DNA of 19,653 nt from a bacterium UBP6_UBA1196 (GTDB lineage Bacteria > UBP6 > UBA1177): contig DBYC01000083.1 in NCBI GenBank assembly GCA_002310035.1, positions 618-20,270 on the forward strand, in the 5' to 3' direction. Each line of letters starts with the position of its first letter. The stretch's first letter is position 1. Positions 7,053 to 14,602 of the stretch are shown in pieces. Under the pieces are notes generated by a model. That model had not been told where the DNA came from and made no database searches. It worked only from the letters and a program-made list of their open reading frames with translations. The position numbers and the translations under genes are program-made.

Positions 7053-7529
7053 ATGAAAAAGTTATTGATTTTATCAGCATCGGTTGTTTTTGCTCTCTTT
7101 ATCTTTGTCGGCTGCGGTTCTGGTGGTGACAGCGAAGGGAAAAAGAGCAATCCTTCTAACACAGAAACTACAGACGAAGAAAAAGATGATGAAGAGATGA
7201 GTGACGCAGAAGTAAGGGACACAGAAATTACTGACACTGAAACAAACGACGAAGAAGTCACGATTCAGTGCGAAGACAGCGAAGGCAGAAAATACAATGA
7301 AGGCGATATTATTTCTGACAAATGCTTGATTACGATGTGCAGGGATGGCGGTTGGGCTGAAGATGCGGTTGAATGTTATCCGTGCAATGCTGAAATCGGA
7401 GATAAGATGGATTGGACTTGTGCCGATGGAGTTAGAAAAGTCGAATGGTGCAAATGTGTCGAAGATGAAGAACACGGCTCAATATGGGATTGTATTGAAA
7501 GAGCTGATTTGAACTGCTCGAAAGAATAA
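7053..7529 (+). CDS. Small acidic-linker, Cys-rich lipoprotein of unknown function
   Basis: This protein has 158 residues. The signal peptide ends in the lipobox FVGC with the lipidated cysteine at 21. Residues 27-69 are a low-complexity linker of Thr, Glu and Asp. The C-terminal part (about 70-158) holds nine or so cysteines spaced in pairs (for example YPCNAEIG, WCKCVEDE), suggesting a disulphide-bonded extracytoplasmic module. I do not recognise a named domain. The ATG follows AAGGAGG at 7041-7047. The stop is only 5 nt from the lon start, so the two are very probably co-transcribed, which is an unusual partner for a cytoplasmic protease. The localisation is firm; the function is unknown. 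Confidence 0.8.
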   Translation: MKKLLILSASVVFALFIFVGCGSGGDSEGKKSNPSNTETTDEEKDDEEMSDAEVRDTEITDTETNDEEVTIQCEDSEGRKYNEGDIISDKCLITMCRDGGWAEDAVECYPCNAEIGDKMDWTCADGVRKVEWCKCVEDEEHGSIWDCIERADLNCSKE

Positions 7530-7534
7530 ATGAG

Positions 7535-9916
7535 ATGAAAATGAGTTCTGAAAATTTTATGATGACTGAAATTCCGGCGACTCTGCCTGTTTTCGTGATC
7601 AAGGAAGGGGTGCTTTTTCCGTTCATGCTGATGGGTATCGCCGCTCCGAACGAGAAGATTTTTGCGAATCTGCTCCGTGCGGCCGAATCGACGGGAAACT
7701 ACATCGTCGTGGTTGCGGAAAAGCAGCAGGGCGAGGACAAAAGCCTGCTTCCGAGAATCGTAAGTATGGAAAACATTTACTCGATCGGAACAGTCGCGGC
7801 AGTCGTGCGCGAAAACACGGAAGGCAACGGACGCGGCAACATTCTGCTTAAAGGTCTGAAAAAAGTCGCGATAAAAGGTGTTCTTTTCAATCCGGTTTTT
7901 GACATGAGTTTCGCGAGAGTCGAAGTCGTAGAAGAAAACAATTTTCTTGAAGCGAAAGACGAACAGCTTCTCCGCAGCGCCGTGATCGACACGCGGGAGC
8001 TTTTCAACGCGATAGGCTCGCTCAACGCCTTTCCGCCGGCCGTCGTAAAAGATTTCAAAAACATCAGCGATCCGGCGAGACTGGCCGAGTTCATCGCTTC
8101 AAATTTCCTGCGCAATACGGAAGAACTGCAGAAGGTTCTTGAGGAAAATTCGCCGCTTAAAAAACTGAATCTTGTCCATAAGGCGCTTGAAGACGCGCTT
8201 GCTTTCATGCAGGTAAAAAACGACATCAAGCGCAAGACGATGGCTAAAATCGATAAAGGGCAGAAGGATATGATCCTGCGAGAGCAGATGAAGCAGATCC
8301 AGAGCGAACTCGGTGAAAGCGATCCGTTTTCTGCAAGTATTCAGGATTACGAGAAAAAATTGTCCCAGAACATCCTGCCGGAATATGCCGCAGTCGAAGT
8401 CAAAAAACAGGTCGACCGGCTTAAAAGCATGAGTCCTTTTTCGCAGGATTCATCGATGCTTTCGTCGTGGATCGACTCTGTTTTCGACCTGCCGTGGAAA
8501 GATTCGACAGAGGACAACAAAGATATAAACGAGGCTGAAAAAGTGCTTCAGGCCGATCACTACGGGCTGGAAGACGTCAAAGAGAGGATTCTGGAATTTC
8601 TGGCGGTGCGTCAGATAAAAGGCGACCAGAATTCAAAATCGCCGATCCTCTGCTTCGTCGGGCCTCCCGGAGTGGGCAAAACCTCACTTGGAAAGTCGAT
8701 AGCGCGCGCTTTGAAACGCAAATTCTACCGTCTGAGTCTCGGAGGCTTGCACGACGAAGCCGAGATTCGCGGCCACAGGCGGACTTATGTCGGCGCGATG
8801 CAGGGAAAGATTTTGAAAGGGCTCACGACCTGCAAGTCGAATAACCCTGTTTTCATGCTCGACGAGATCGACAAGCTCGGCAAGGATTTCCGCGGAGATC
8901 CTTCGTCCGCGCTCCTTGAAGTGCTTGACCCGGAACAGAATTTTTCGTTTCTCGACAACTACATCGGTCTTCCGTTCGATTTGAGCAAAGTCTTTTTCAT
9001 TGCGACGGCAAACTGGGAAGACACGATCCCCGAGCCTTTGAAAGACAGAATGGAAATAATCCGCCTTTCGGGCTATACCGACTTGGAACGTATTGAAATC
9101 GCTAAGAAATATCTGATTCCGCGTCAGCTTGAAAACAACGGTCTCGCGCCTAAGGAGATCCAGTTCACGAAAGAGGCGCTTCTTTTCATTTCGAGAAGAT
9201 ACACCCGTGAAGCGGGAGTTAGAAACCTTGAAAGGTGCATCGGTTCGGTCTGCCGTAAAACTGTCACCCTCAAAGTGCAGAAAAAGGATTTTGCAAAGAA
9301 GATCACCCCGAAAGTTGTTGAACAGTATCTCAAGCTTCCGCCGTTTTCGGAACACGATTTCGACGAAGAAAAGAGGGTAGGAGTCATCACCGGTCTTGCG
9401 TGGACGCAGTACGGCGGCGCAACTCTGAAGATCGAGGCAAATTCGATGAAAGGCAGCGGTAACCTTCTTCTCACCGGAAAATTAGGCGAAGTCATGCAGG
9501 AATCGGCACGCATCGCGCTTTCCTTCATCCGCAGCAACGCGGCTAAATTCGGGCTCGGCGGCGATTTCACGATAAGCGACAAGGATATCCACATCCACTT
9601 CCCGGCGGGAGCGACACCAAAAGACGGCCCGAGTGCCGGGATCGCGATAACTTCGGTGCTTCTCAGCCTGTTTTTAGGCAAGGCGATAGACCCGAAAATC
9701 GCGATGACGGGCGAGATCAGCCTTACCGGCGAAGTGCTTCCGATCGGCGGGCTCAAGGAAAAACTTCTCGCGGCAAAACGCAACGAAGTTACCAAAGTCC
9801 TGATCCCGGAACAGAACCGCGCCCTTTACGGCAGCATCGAAGACGAGATAAAATCAGGGATCGAAGTCGTTTTCGTCAAAGAATATAACGACGTTTTCAA
9901 AGTTTTGTTCGGGTAA
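7535..9916 (+). CDS. lon: ATP-dependent protease Lon
   Basis: This protein has 793 residues, close to the usual bacterial Lon length. It has an N-terminal substrate-binding domain (about 15-210), a helical region with KDMILREQMKQIQSELGE, and an AAA+ module with Walker A GPPGVGKT at 376-383 and Walker B FMLDEIDK (Asp443, Glu444). The C-terminal protease domain carries the Ser-Lys dyad: Ser700 in KDGPSAG and Lys743 in GGLKEK. It unfolds and degrades damaged and regulatory proteins in the cytoplasm. The start is uncertain by a few codons: ATGs also occur at 7541, 7559 and 7562, and no strong Shine-Dalgarno marks any of them, consistent with coupling to the lipoprotein gene 5 nt upstream. All catalytic residues are intact. 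Confidence 0.96.
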   Translation: MKMSSENFMMTEIPATLPVFVIKEGVLFPFMLMGIAAPNEKIFANLLRAAESTGNYIVVVAEKQQGEDKSLLPRIVSMENIYSIGTVAAVVRENTEGNGRGNILLKGLKKVAIKGVLFNPVFDMSFARVEVVEENNFLEAKDEQLLRSAVIDTRELFNAIGSLNAFPPAVVKDFKNISDPARLAEFIASNFLRNTEELQKVLEENSPLKKLNLVHKALEDALAFMQVKNDIKRKTMAKIDKGQKDMILREQMKQIQSELGESDPFSASIQDYEKKLSQNILPEYAAVEVKKQVDRLKSMSPFSQDSSMLSSWIDSVFDLPWKDSTEDNKDINEAEKVLQADHYGLEDVKERILEFLAVRQIKGDQNSKSPILCFVGPPGVGKTSLGKSIARALKRKFYRLSLGGLHDEAEIRGHRRTYVGAMQGKILKGLTTCKSNNPVFMLDEIDKLGKDFRGDPSSALLEVLDPEQNFSFLDNYIGLPFDLSKVFFIATANWEDTIPEPLKDRMEIIRLSGYTDLERIEIAKKYLIPRQLENNGLAPKEIQFTKEALLFISRRYTREAGVRNLERCIGSVCRKTVTLKVQKKDFAKKITPKVVEQYLKLPPFSEHDFDEEKRVGVITGLAWTQYGGATLKIEANSMKGSGNLLLTGKLGEVMQESARIALSFIRSNAAKFGLGGDFTISDKDIHIHFPAGATPKDGPSAGIAITSVLLSLFLGKAIDPKIAMTGEISLTGEVLPIGGLKEKLLAAKRNEVTKVLIPEQNRALYGSIEDEIKSGIEVVFVKEYNDVFKVLFG

Positions 9917-9964
9917 AACTTGCCATTACAGCCGAAATGTTAACATCTCGTAGATGAAGATTTG

Positions 9965-11776
9965 TTATTCTATTTTCGAAATATCAGTGTCTACGACTGA
10001 AAGTTTGTCAAGAACTCTTTCCTTGAAAAAATTGACATAGGCATCAAAATTTTCTCTTTTTATCCCTGACGGGTCGTTGTGTTCTCCCCATAACATGGTG
10101 TCATATTGTGCGGCAGTATCAAGTTTGCTCCGCATTGATTCGATGTGTGTTTCAAAGTCTATATTGCCTGAATATTCGTTCCAAAGTTCTTTGACTTTCG
10201 CTTTGAAAGCAGGTGATTTGAAAAGGGCGTTGTAGTAGATGCTGTATTTCAGGATAGGGGTCGAATGCGTGTAGAGCGAAGCCCAGTCGAAATCCCATAC
10301 CGGCCCGGCTTTCATTATGTTGTTCTCGCTGTCGAAAGTAAAATAGCAGCTTTTCGGATGTTTCACTTCGGTATTGTCCATGATTTCATTCACAAACCAG
10401 AATTTAGCCCATGAATCAATGTCGATAACTTCCGAGTAGGATTCATCCGGCGCAGAGCAACTGTTGATATTGGCGCCTTCTGTAAAATCAGGGTAAAGTA
10501 AATTTTCCAAATCTGTGATTTTTGCCTGCAGTCTTTCGAGTCTTGCCTGACCGCCGGTTGTGATCTCGTTGTTTTCATCGATCATAAAGTCATCGTTTTT
10601 TATCATGTAGGGGAGATCGCGTATCGGACTCTTGAATTTTACAGGTTCATCGTAATTTATGTCCATTTCGATAAGATAATCTTTGTCTTCATCGTCAGTC
10701 ATATTTTCGTTGCCGTCATTGATGTTTACGCGTTTTTTGTTGACTTTTATTGCCTCTCCCAGCCAGTAAAGGCCTTGGTATTTGCCGTTTAAAACAAGAT
10801 CGACGAAATCTCCGTCCGGAGTCCAGTCCATTGTGAAAATTCTGGCCAGATAAAATGCCGTTTCGTTACGTATGAAGGAGTTGTCCAGATAATTCGCAAG
10901 AAGGACCCAGCGTTTGTGTTCGGAAAGTCCCAAGATTTTCTGTTTTTTATCCAGTTTCAGGGCATAAGGTTTTTTTGGCTTGATCCATGTAGAATTTCCT
11001 CTGCCGCGGATACTTGTCGAAACATTTTCAAAATTCCAGCTTTCTTCTGATCCTACCAAAGAGATCACGGCGTTTTTGATCCACTCTTCTTTTGATGTGA
11101 TCGGAGCACTGTCAGGCGTGTTGATGTAAAGGGTCGGAAGAGCGGTATGGGCGACGCTTGCCAGATCGGAAATCAAAGCGACAGTATCGACATCACCGGT
11201 TTCAGATGTCGGAATGATTGTAGCAATGCAATAGTAGTAATAAAATCCTTTTTTGGTGAAAACCGGAGTTTCAAAAGAGGATCCTGTTGCTTCGGCAACA
11301 GGTGTTCCGGCATCTGTTGTTCCGTCTGAACTTTCATACCACTGATAGCTTATGTTGCAGCCCTTAGCTTCAACCTCGCAGACAAGAGTGACACTTTGAT
11401 TGTTCGGTGCAATATTCATGCTATCGGGTTGTCGGGTAAACACAGGATCACAAACAGCGCTATCGGTATCCTGAATTTCAGAGGAAGTATCGGTGTCGTT
11501 GTCATCATATTCGGACGGAGCATCCGCATCATCCTGTTCTGATGGTATTTCTGCCTCATTTTGATCTATACCAGATTCATTATCGGATTCTGCATGTTCC
11601 AGGTCTTCCTCTTCATCTATGTCGAAGTCCGCATCTGTAAAATCTGCATCGCTGTCAGAGAAAGATTCCGGTTTTGTGCTGCCGCCGCAGCCTGAAAAAA
11701 GAAAAACTGCCGCGAAAAGAAGAAAAAAAGAGATCTTAATGCTGAAAACGGTGGAAAACGGCACGATTTTTGTCAT
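9965..11776 (-). CDS. Surface lipoprotein with acidic linker, Ig-like domain and CotH kinase-like domain
   Basis: This protein has 603 residues from the ATG at 11776. The signal peptide ends in the lipobox LFSGC (Cys30). A very acidic Asp/Glu/Ser linker fills about 38-108. An Ig-like domain follows (about 111-205) with the Cys133...Trp146...Cys183 pattern of that fold. The rest (about 215-590) is CotH-like (PF08757): SIRGRGNSTW at 255-264, then KPYALKLD, and near the C-terminus GPVWDFDWA, an Asp-rich motif typical of the family. CotH proteins are atypical kinases of secreted proteins; here the target is unknown and activity unproven. A TTG at 11791 gives a longer reading frame, but AGAGG sits correctly for the ATG. 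It is convergent with lon and divergent from panD. Confidence 0.85.
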   Translation of the reverse strand: MTKIVPFSTVFSIKISFFLLFAAVFLFSGCGGSTKPESFSDSDADFTDADFDIDEEEDLEHAESDNESGIDQNEAEIPSEQDDADAPSEYDDNDTDTSSEIQDTDSAVCDPVFTRQPDSMNIAPNNQSVTLVCEVEAKGCNISYQWYESSDGTTDAGTPVAEATGSSFETPVFTKKGFYYYYCIATIIPTSETGDVDTVALISDLASVAHTALPTLYINTPDSAPITSKEEWIKNAVISLVGSEESWNFENVSTSIRGRGNSTWIKPKKPYALKLDKKQKILGLSEHKRWVLLANYLDNSFIRNETAFYLARIFTMDWTPDGDFVDLVLNGKYQGLYWLGEAIKVNKKRVNINDGNENMTDDEDKDYLIEMDINYDEPVKFKSPIRDLPYMIKNDDFMIDENNEITTGGQARLERLQAKITDLENLLYPDFTEGANINSCSAPDESYSEVIDIDSWAKFWFVNEIMDNTEVKHPKSCYFTFDSENNIMKAGPVWDFDWASLYTHSTPILKYSIYYNALFKSPAFKAKVKELWNEYSGNIDFETHIESMRSKLDTAAQYDTMLWGEHNDPSGIKRENFDAYVNFFKERVLDKLSVVDTDISKIE

Positions 11777-11808
11777 TTTGAACCTCTTCAATTCACAAAA
11801 AACAGAAT

Positions 11809-11814
11809 ATTATA
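11809..11814 (-). promoter_or_regulatory. Candidate -10 element for the CotH lipoprotein gene
   Basis: A perfect TATAAT reads leftward 32 nt before the chosen ATG. The region upstream is a run of T and A, and I see no good -35 at the right spacing, so only the -10 is proposed. Confidence 0.4.
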
Positions 11815-11847
11815 TTTAAAATTAAAATAAAAAACAGAAAAACCGGA

Positions 11848-11877
11848 TTGACAATAAGAGTAATATTACTATATATA
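11848..11877 (+). promoter_or_regulatory. Promoter of the panD-led operon
   Basis: A perfect TTGACA (11848-11853) is followed by overlapping TATATA -10 candidates at 11870-11875 (16-nt spacing) and 11872-11877 (18-nt spacing). Transcription would start near 11883, leaving a leader of roughly 30 nt before the panD ATG at 11912. That argues against the TTG at 11888 as the start codon. Confidence 0.6.
11859..11870. promoter_or_regulatory. Perfect 12-bp palindrome AGTAATATTACT in the panD promoter spacer
   Basis: The sequence equals its own reverse complement over 12 bp and lies between the -35 and -10 elements, where a bound dimeric repressor would block RNA polymerase. It is an operator candidate; the binding protein is unknown. 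Confidence 0.45.
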
Positions 11878-11911
11878 CAGCCGTTTTTTGCTGTGTATGT
11901 TTGAGGATGCA

Positions 11912-12259
11912 ATGTTCGGCAAGTTTTTGAAATCGAAAATTCATCGTGCGGTCGTTACCGGGGCAGATATAAACTATCAGGGAAGCATAACGATTGATAA
12001 GGAACTGATGCGTCATGCGGACTTGCAGCCGTTTGAATTTGTCGACATCTGGGATGTCACCAGCGGTGCAAGGCTTGAGACTTATGTCATCGAAGGAGAA
12101 GCCGGTTCAGGATGCATCTGCATCAACGGCGCGGCGGCTCATCTTGTAAAAAAGAACGATCTGGTGATCATCGCTTCGCACAGATATGTGACGGAAGGCG
12201 AAAATGTCCCGGAACCTAAAGTGATTTTTGTGGATTCAAACAACAAGCCGGTTTGTTAG
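11912..12259 (+). CDS. panD: Aspartate 1-decarboxylase (pyruvoyl-dependent)
   Basis: This 115-residue protein converts L-aspartate to beta-alanine for pantothenate and coenzyme A synthesis in the cytoplasm. The self-cleavage site is Gly24-Ser25 in NYQGSITID, exactly the positions in E. coli PanD, and Ser25 becomes the pyruvoyl cofactor. Other matching features are KIHRAVVT at 9-16, VTSGARLETY, and INGAAAHL. Counting from the ATG at 11912 gives canonical numbering, and GAGG at 11903-11906 supports it over the upstream TTG (11888) or ATG (11897). It is the first gene of the long plus-strand run and directly follows the promoter. PilZ starts 7 nt after its stop. No other pantothenate gene is nearby. 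CoA supplies the phosphopantetheine arm of the ACPs at the left end, but a functional link is speculative. Confidence 0.95.
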   Translation: MFGKFLKSKIHRAVVTGADINYQGSITIDKELMRHADLQPFEFVDIWDVTSGARLETYVIEGEAGSGCICINGAAAHLVKKNDLVIIASHRYVTEGENVPEPKVIFVDSNNKPVC

Positions 12260-12266
12260 GTGTCAG

Positions 12267-12620
12267 ATGAAAGAAAACAGAGTTTTCAGCAGAGCGGCGA
12301 TCGCCTTGAAGATCCGTCTTTCGGAAGATTCGGACGACATAAGCATCAAGTTTGACACGGCAAACCTGAGCGAAGGCGGAATTTTTGTCAAGTCGTCGCT
12401 GCTTTGGAAGCCGGGGCAGGTCTTCAACCTTTCTTTTACTTTGCCTGGATTCGACAAGGAAATCAAAGTGAAAGGTGTAGTAGCAAGAAGTGACGATAAA
12501 TATTCGATTTTTACAGAAAACGACTCATCAATTCCGGGAATGGGGATAAAATTCACCGACCTTTCGGACGAAGACAGAAAAATTATAAAAGAATTTCTTT
12601 CAGGACTTGATTCCGAATAA
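12267..12620 (+). CDS. PilZ-domain protein, probable cyclic di-GMP receptor
   Basis: This 117-residue protein is a single PilZ domain. Both ligand motifs are intact: RVFSR at 5-9 (RxxxR) and NLSEGG at 33-38 (NxSxxG). The C-terminal GMGIKFTDLSDEDRKIIKEF is the usual last strand and helix, much as in the stand-alone PilZ paralogues common in myxobacteria. Binding of cyclic di-GMP would change its interaction with an unknown partner. The ATG lies 7 nt after panD; AGGTG around the panD stop can serve as ribosome site. An in-frame ATG at 12228 inside panD would add a meaningless 13-residue tail and was rejected. Its place between panD and a membrane protein gene gives no obvious target. Confidence 0.82.
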   Translation: MKENRVFSRAAIALKIRLSEDSDDISIKFDTANLSEGGIFVKSSLLWKPGQVFNLSFTLPGFDKEIKVKGVVARSDDKYSIFTENDSSIPGMGIKFTDLSDEDRKIIKEFLSGLDSE

Positions 12621-12639
12621 TTAAGCCTTTTAGGTGAAA

Positions 12640-13143
12640 ATGCAGGAAAACAACAGTAACAACAACGAATACTTGTCAGGAAGACGCAGGCACTTTCTCT
12701 GGGTTGCGTTTGCGCTCGTACTGTTCGGAGCGATTCTTTATTTTGCCAGTATATTCAGTGATTATGCAGAAAAAAACGATATTGAGACTCTGGATGATGT
12801 GAAAGCGAATGTGGTCAAAATTTTAAAGAACGATTTTGCGATTTTTTCAGAAAACGAATCTGCCGGAGACGAAAAAAACTACGCTGCGAAAGAGGATAAA
12901 TCCAAAAACATTCTCAAAGCTCCGCTGATTTTAAGCTGTTCGGTCAAAGACGGCAGAGCGATCGTCAAAGAGTCTTTCGAAGTCGCTAAAAACAAAGTTA
13001 CAAACGCTGTCTTTGAACTTGCAAACCACGGAAAAACGCTCTATTCGACAGGCTTTTCTTCAAAAGAAAACGCTGTTTCATGCCGCGGAACGCTGAAGGA
13101 AGGGCAGCAGAAAATTTTTGTATACTACTGCGAGAAAATATGA
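12640..13143 (+). CDS. Single-pass membrane protein of unknown function
   Basis: This protein has 167 residues from the ATG at 12640; a GTG at 12634 is an alternative two codons upstream. A basic stretch GRRRH precedes one transmembrane helix (roughly residues 18-38), so the N-terminus is probably cytoplasmic and the remaining part periplasmic. The soluble part has a charged segment (about 50-90) and a C-terminal region with three cysteines that might form a beta-rich domain. I do not recognise a family. It is 19 nt after the PilZ gene and overlaps the CDF gene by 4 nt (ATGA at 13140-13143), so it is co-translated with the transporter. Confidence 0.65.
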   Translation: MQENNSNNNEYLSGRRRHFLWVAFALVLFGAILYFASIFSDYAEKNDIETLDDVKANVVKILKNDFAIFSENESAGDEKNYAAKEDKSKNILKAPLILSCSVKDGRAIVKESFEVAKNKVTNAVFELANHGKTLYSTGFSSKENAVSCRGTLKEGQQKIFVYYCEKI

Positions 13144-14036
13144 CCGCAAACGACTGTTCAACTGAAAAAAAGATAAAAAGCGTGACCGCAGTCGGGCTTT
13201 TCGCCAACTTTTTTCTGACTGTTTTCAAGATCGTTGCGGGATATTTCGGAAACAGCCAGACAGTCATCGCCGACGGTATCCACAGCCTCAGCGATTCTGT
13301 GACCGATATTGCCGTGATCGTCGGCTCCTCTTTCTGGAGCGCTCCGCCTGACGAAAGCCATCCGCACGGCCACAAGAGAATCGAGACTTTTATCACGGTT
13401 ATTATCGGACTTGCGCTTTTCTTCGTCGCTTACGGGATCGGGCATAACGCCGTCGTTACTTTCAATGACCCAGACGAAGCTCCTTCATGGATCGCATTCG
13501 CTGCTGCAGTAGTTTCTATTCTCGTAAAAGAAATTCTTTATCAATACACTTACCGCTCGGGAAAAAAGCTGAAATCGTTGGCTGTAGTTGCAAACGCATG
13601 GCATCACAGAAGCGATGCTATAAGCTCTGTCCCGGCTGCTCTCGCGGTAATAATTTCAATGAAATTCCCTGCTTATCCTTATATTGACAACATCGGCGCG
13701 ATCGTGGTCTCGCTCTTTATCGTCTGGACTGCGTTCAAAATTTCATGGTCTTCGGTCCTTGAACTTACCGATGCCGGTGCGGACAAAGCTGCCTGCGAAT
13801 CGATCGAATGCGCGGCGAAGAGCGTTGAAGGGGTAAAAAGCATTCACAAGTGCAGAACGAGAAAATACGGAAGCGGGATCCAGGTCGATCTTCACATTCA
13901 GGTCGACCCCGACATAACGGTCCGCGAAGGGCATGCGATAGGGCACAAAGTCGAAGACGAACTTTTCAAAAACCACGATGTCATCGATGTAATAGTTCAT
14001 GTCGAGCCGGATGATGAATGTGAAAGAAATCATTAA
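13140..14036 (+). CDS. Cation diffusion facilitator (CDF) family divalent metal exporter
   Basis: This 298-residue protein has six predicted membrane helices and a C-terminal cytoplasmic domain, the standard CDF plan. The transport site is visible as His48...Asp52 (GIHSLSD, helix 2) and His155...Asp159 (HHRSD, helix 5). The loop motif SHPHGHKRIE at 73-82 is conserved in the family. It should export Zn(II) or a related ion in exchange for protons. A His at the first helix-2 position is more like zinc-type than FieF-type (Asp) members, but metal choice is inferred. The ATG overlaps the preceding stop (ATGA); an in-frame upstream ATG at 13080 lies inside the neighbour and lacks support. hslV begins 17 nt downstream. 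Confidence 0.9.
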   Translation: MTANDCSTEKKIKSVTAVGLFANFFLTVFKIVAGYFGNSQTVIADGIHSLSDSVTDIAVIVGSSFWSAPPDESHPHGHKRIETFITVIIGLALFFVAYGIGHNAVVTFNDPDEAPSWIAFAAAVVSILVKEILYQYTYRSGKKLKSLAVVANAWHHRSDAISSVPAALAVIISMKFPAYPYIDNIGAIVVSLFIVWTAFKISWSSVLELTDAGADKAACESIECAAKSVEGVKSIHKCRTRKYGSGIQVDLHIQVDPDITVREGHAIGHKVEDELFKNHDVIDVIVHVEPDDECERNH

Positions 14037-14053
14037 CAAATTCGGAGGTTTAT

Positions 14054-14602
14054 ATGTTTGAAGGAACAACGATAATCTGCGTCAGGGATAAATCCTCGGT
14101 TATAATTGCAGGCGACGGGCAGGTTACTTTCGGCAATACCGTTCTCAAAGGGAACGCCCGCAAAGTGAGAAGGCTTGCCGAAGGTCGTATCGTTGCCGGT
14201 TTCGCAGGTTCTACTGCCGACGCGGTGACACTTTTCGAGATTTTTGAGGAGAAGCTTAAAAAATACAACTATCAGCTCAAAAAATCGGCGGTTGAGCTTA
14301 GCAAAGCGTGGAGAAAAGACAGAGTTTTAGGCAAACTCGAGGCGCTTCTTCTTGTCGCAGACAGCGAGGAGACCCTTCTGATTTCGGGAAGCGGAGACGT
14401 TCTCGAGCCTGAAAAGAATATCATCGCGATCGGTTCTGGCGGAAACTACGCATACGCAGCGGCGGTCGCACTCAGCGAAAACACGAAACTTGCGGCTCAC
14501 GAAGTCGCTCTGCGTTCGCTCAAAATAGCGTCGGACATCTGCATCTACACAAATTCGAATTTCACTTTTGAAGAAATCAAGCTTAACGGAGAAAAGAAAT
14601 GA
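14054..14602 (+). CDS. hslV: HslV peptidase subunit of the HslUV protease
   Basis: This 182-residue protein belongs to the proteasome beta-type (Ntn) peptidases. The N-terminus is MFEGTTII, so removal of a four-residue propeptide would expose Thr5 as nucleophile. The next hallmark is VIIAGDGQVTFGNTVLKGNARKVRR (split: VIIAGDGQVTFG, then NTVLKGNARKVRR), followed by GFAGSTADAVTLFE and IGSGGNYAYAAA. It forms stacked hexameric rings that are fed by HslU. The ATG has a strong GGAGG box at 14044-14048. The stop overlaps the hslU start by 4 nt (ATGA), the usual tight coupling of this pair. Length is normal. Confidence 0.96.
   Translation: MFEGTTIICVRDKSSVIIAGDGQVTFGNTVLKGNARKVRRLAEGRIVAGFAGSTADAVTLFEIFEEKLKKYNYQLKKSAVELSKAWRKDRVLGKLEALLLVADSEETLLISGSGDVLEPEKNIIAIGSGGNYAYAAAVALSENTKLAAHEVALRSLKIASDICIYTNSNFTFEEIKLNGEKK

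Noticed and set aside
8684..9795. Two long minus-strand reading frames (223 codons each) inside lon
   Set aside because: They lie fully inside a well-supported Lon gene with intact motifs, have no ribosome site and no recognisable motifs, and reflect codon bias on the opposite strand.
9944..9956. Small hairpin CATCT-CGT-AGATG between lon and the CotH gene
   Set aside because: The stem is only 5 bp and no T tract follows on either strand, so I do not call it a terminator.
11888..11911. Longer panD reading frame starting at TTG 11888
   Set aside because: It would begin about 5 nt after the predicted transcription start and would shift the Gly-Ser cleavage site from the canonical positions 24-25.
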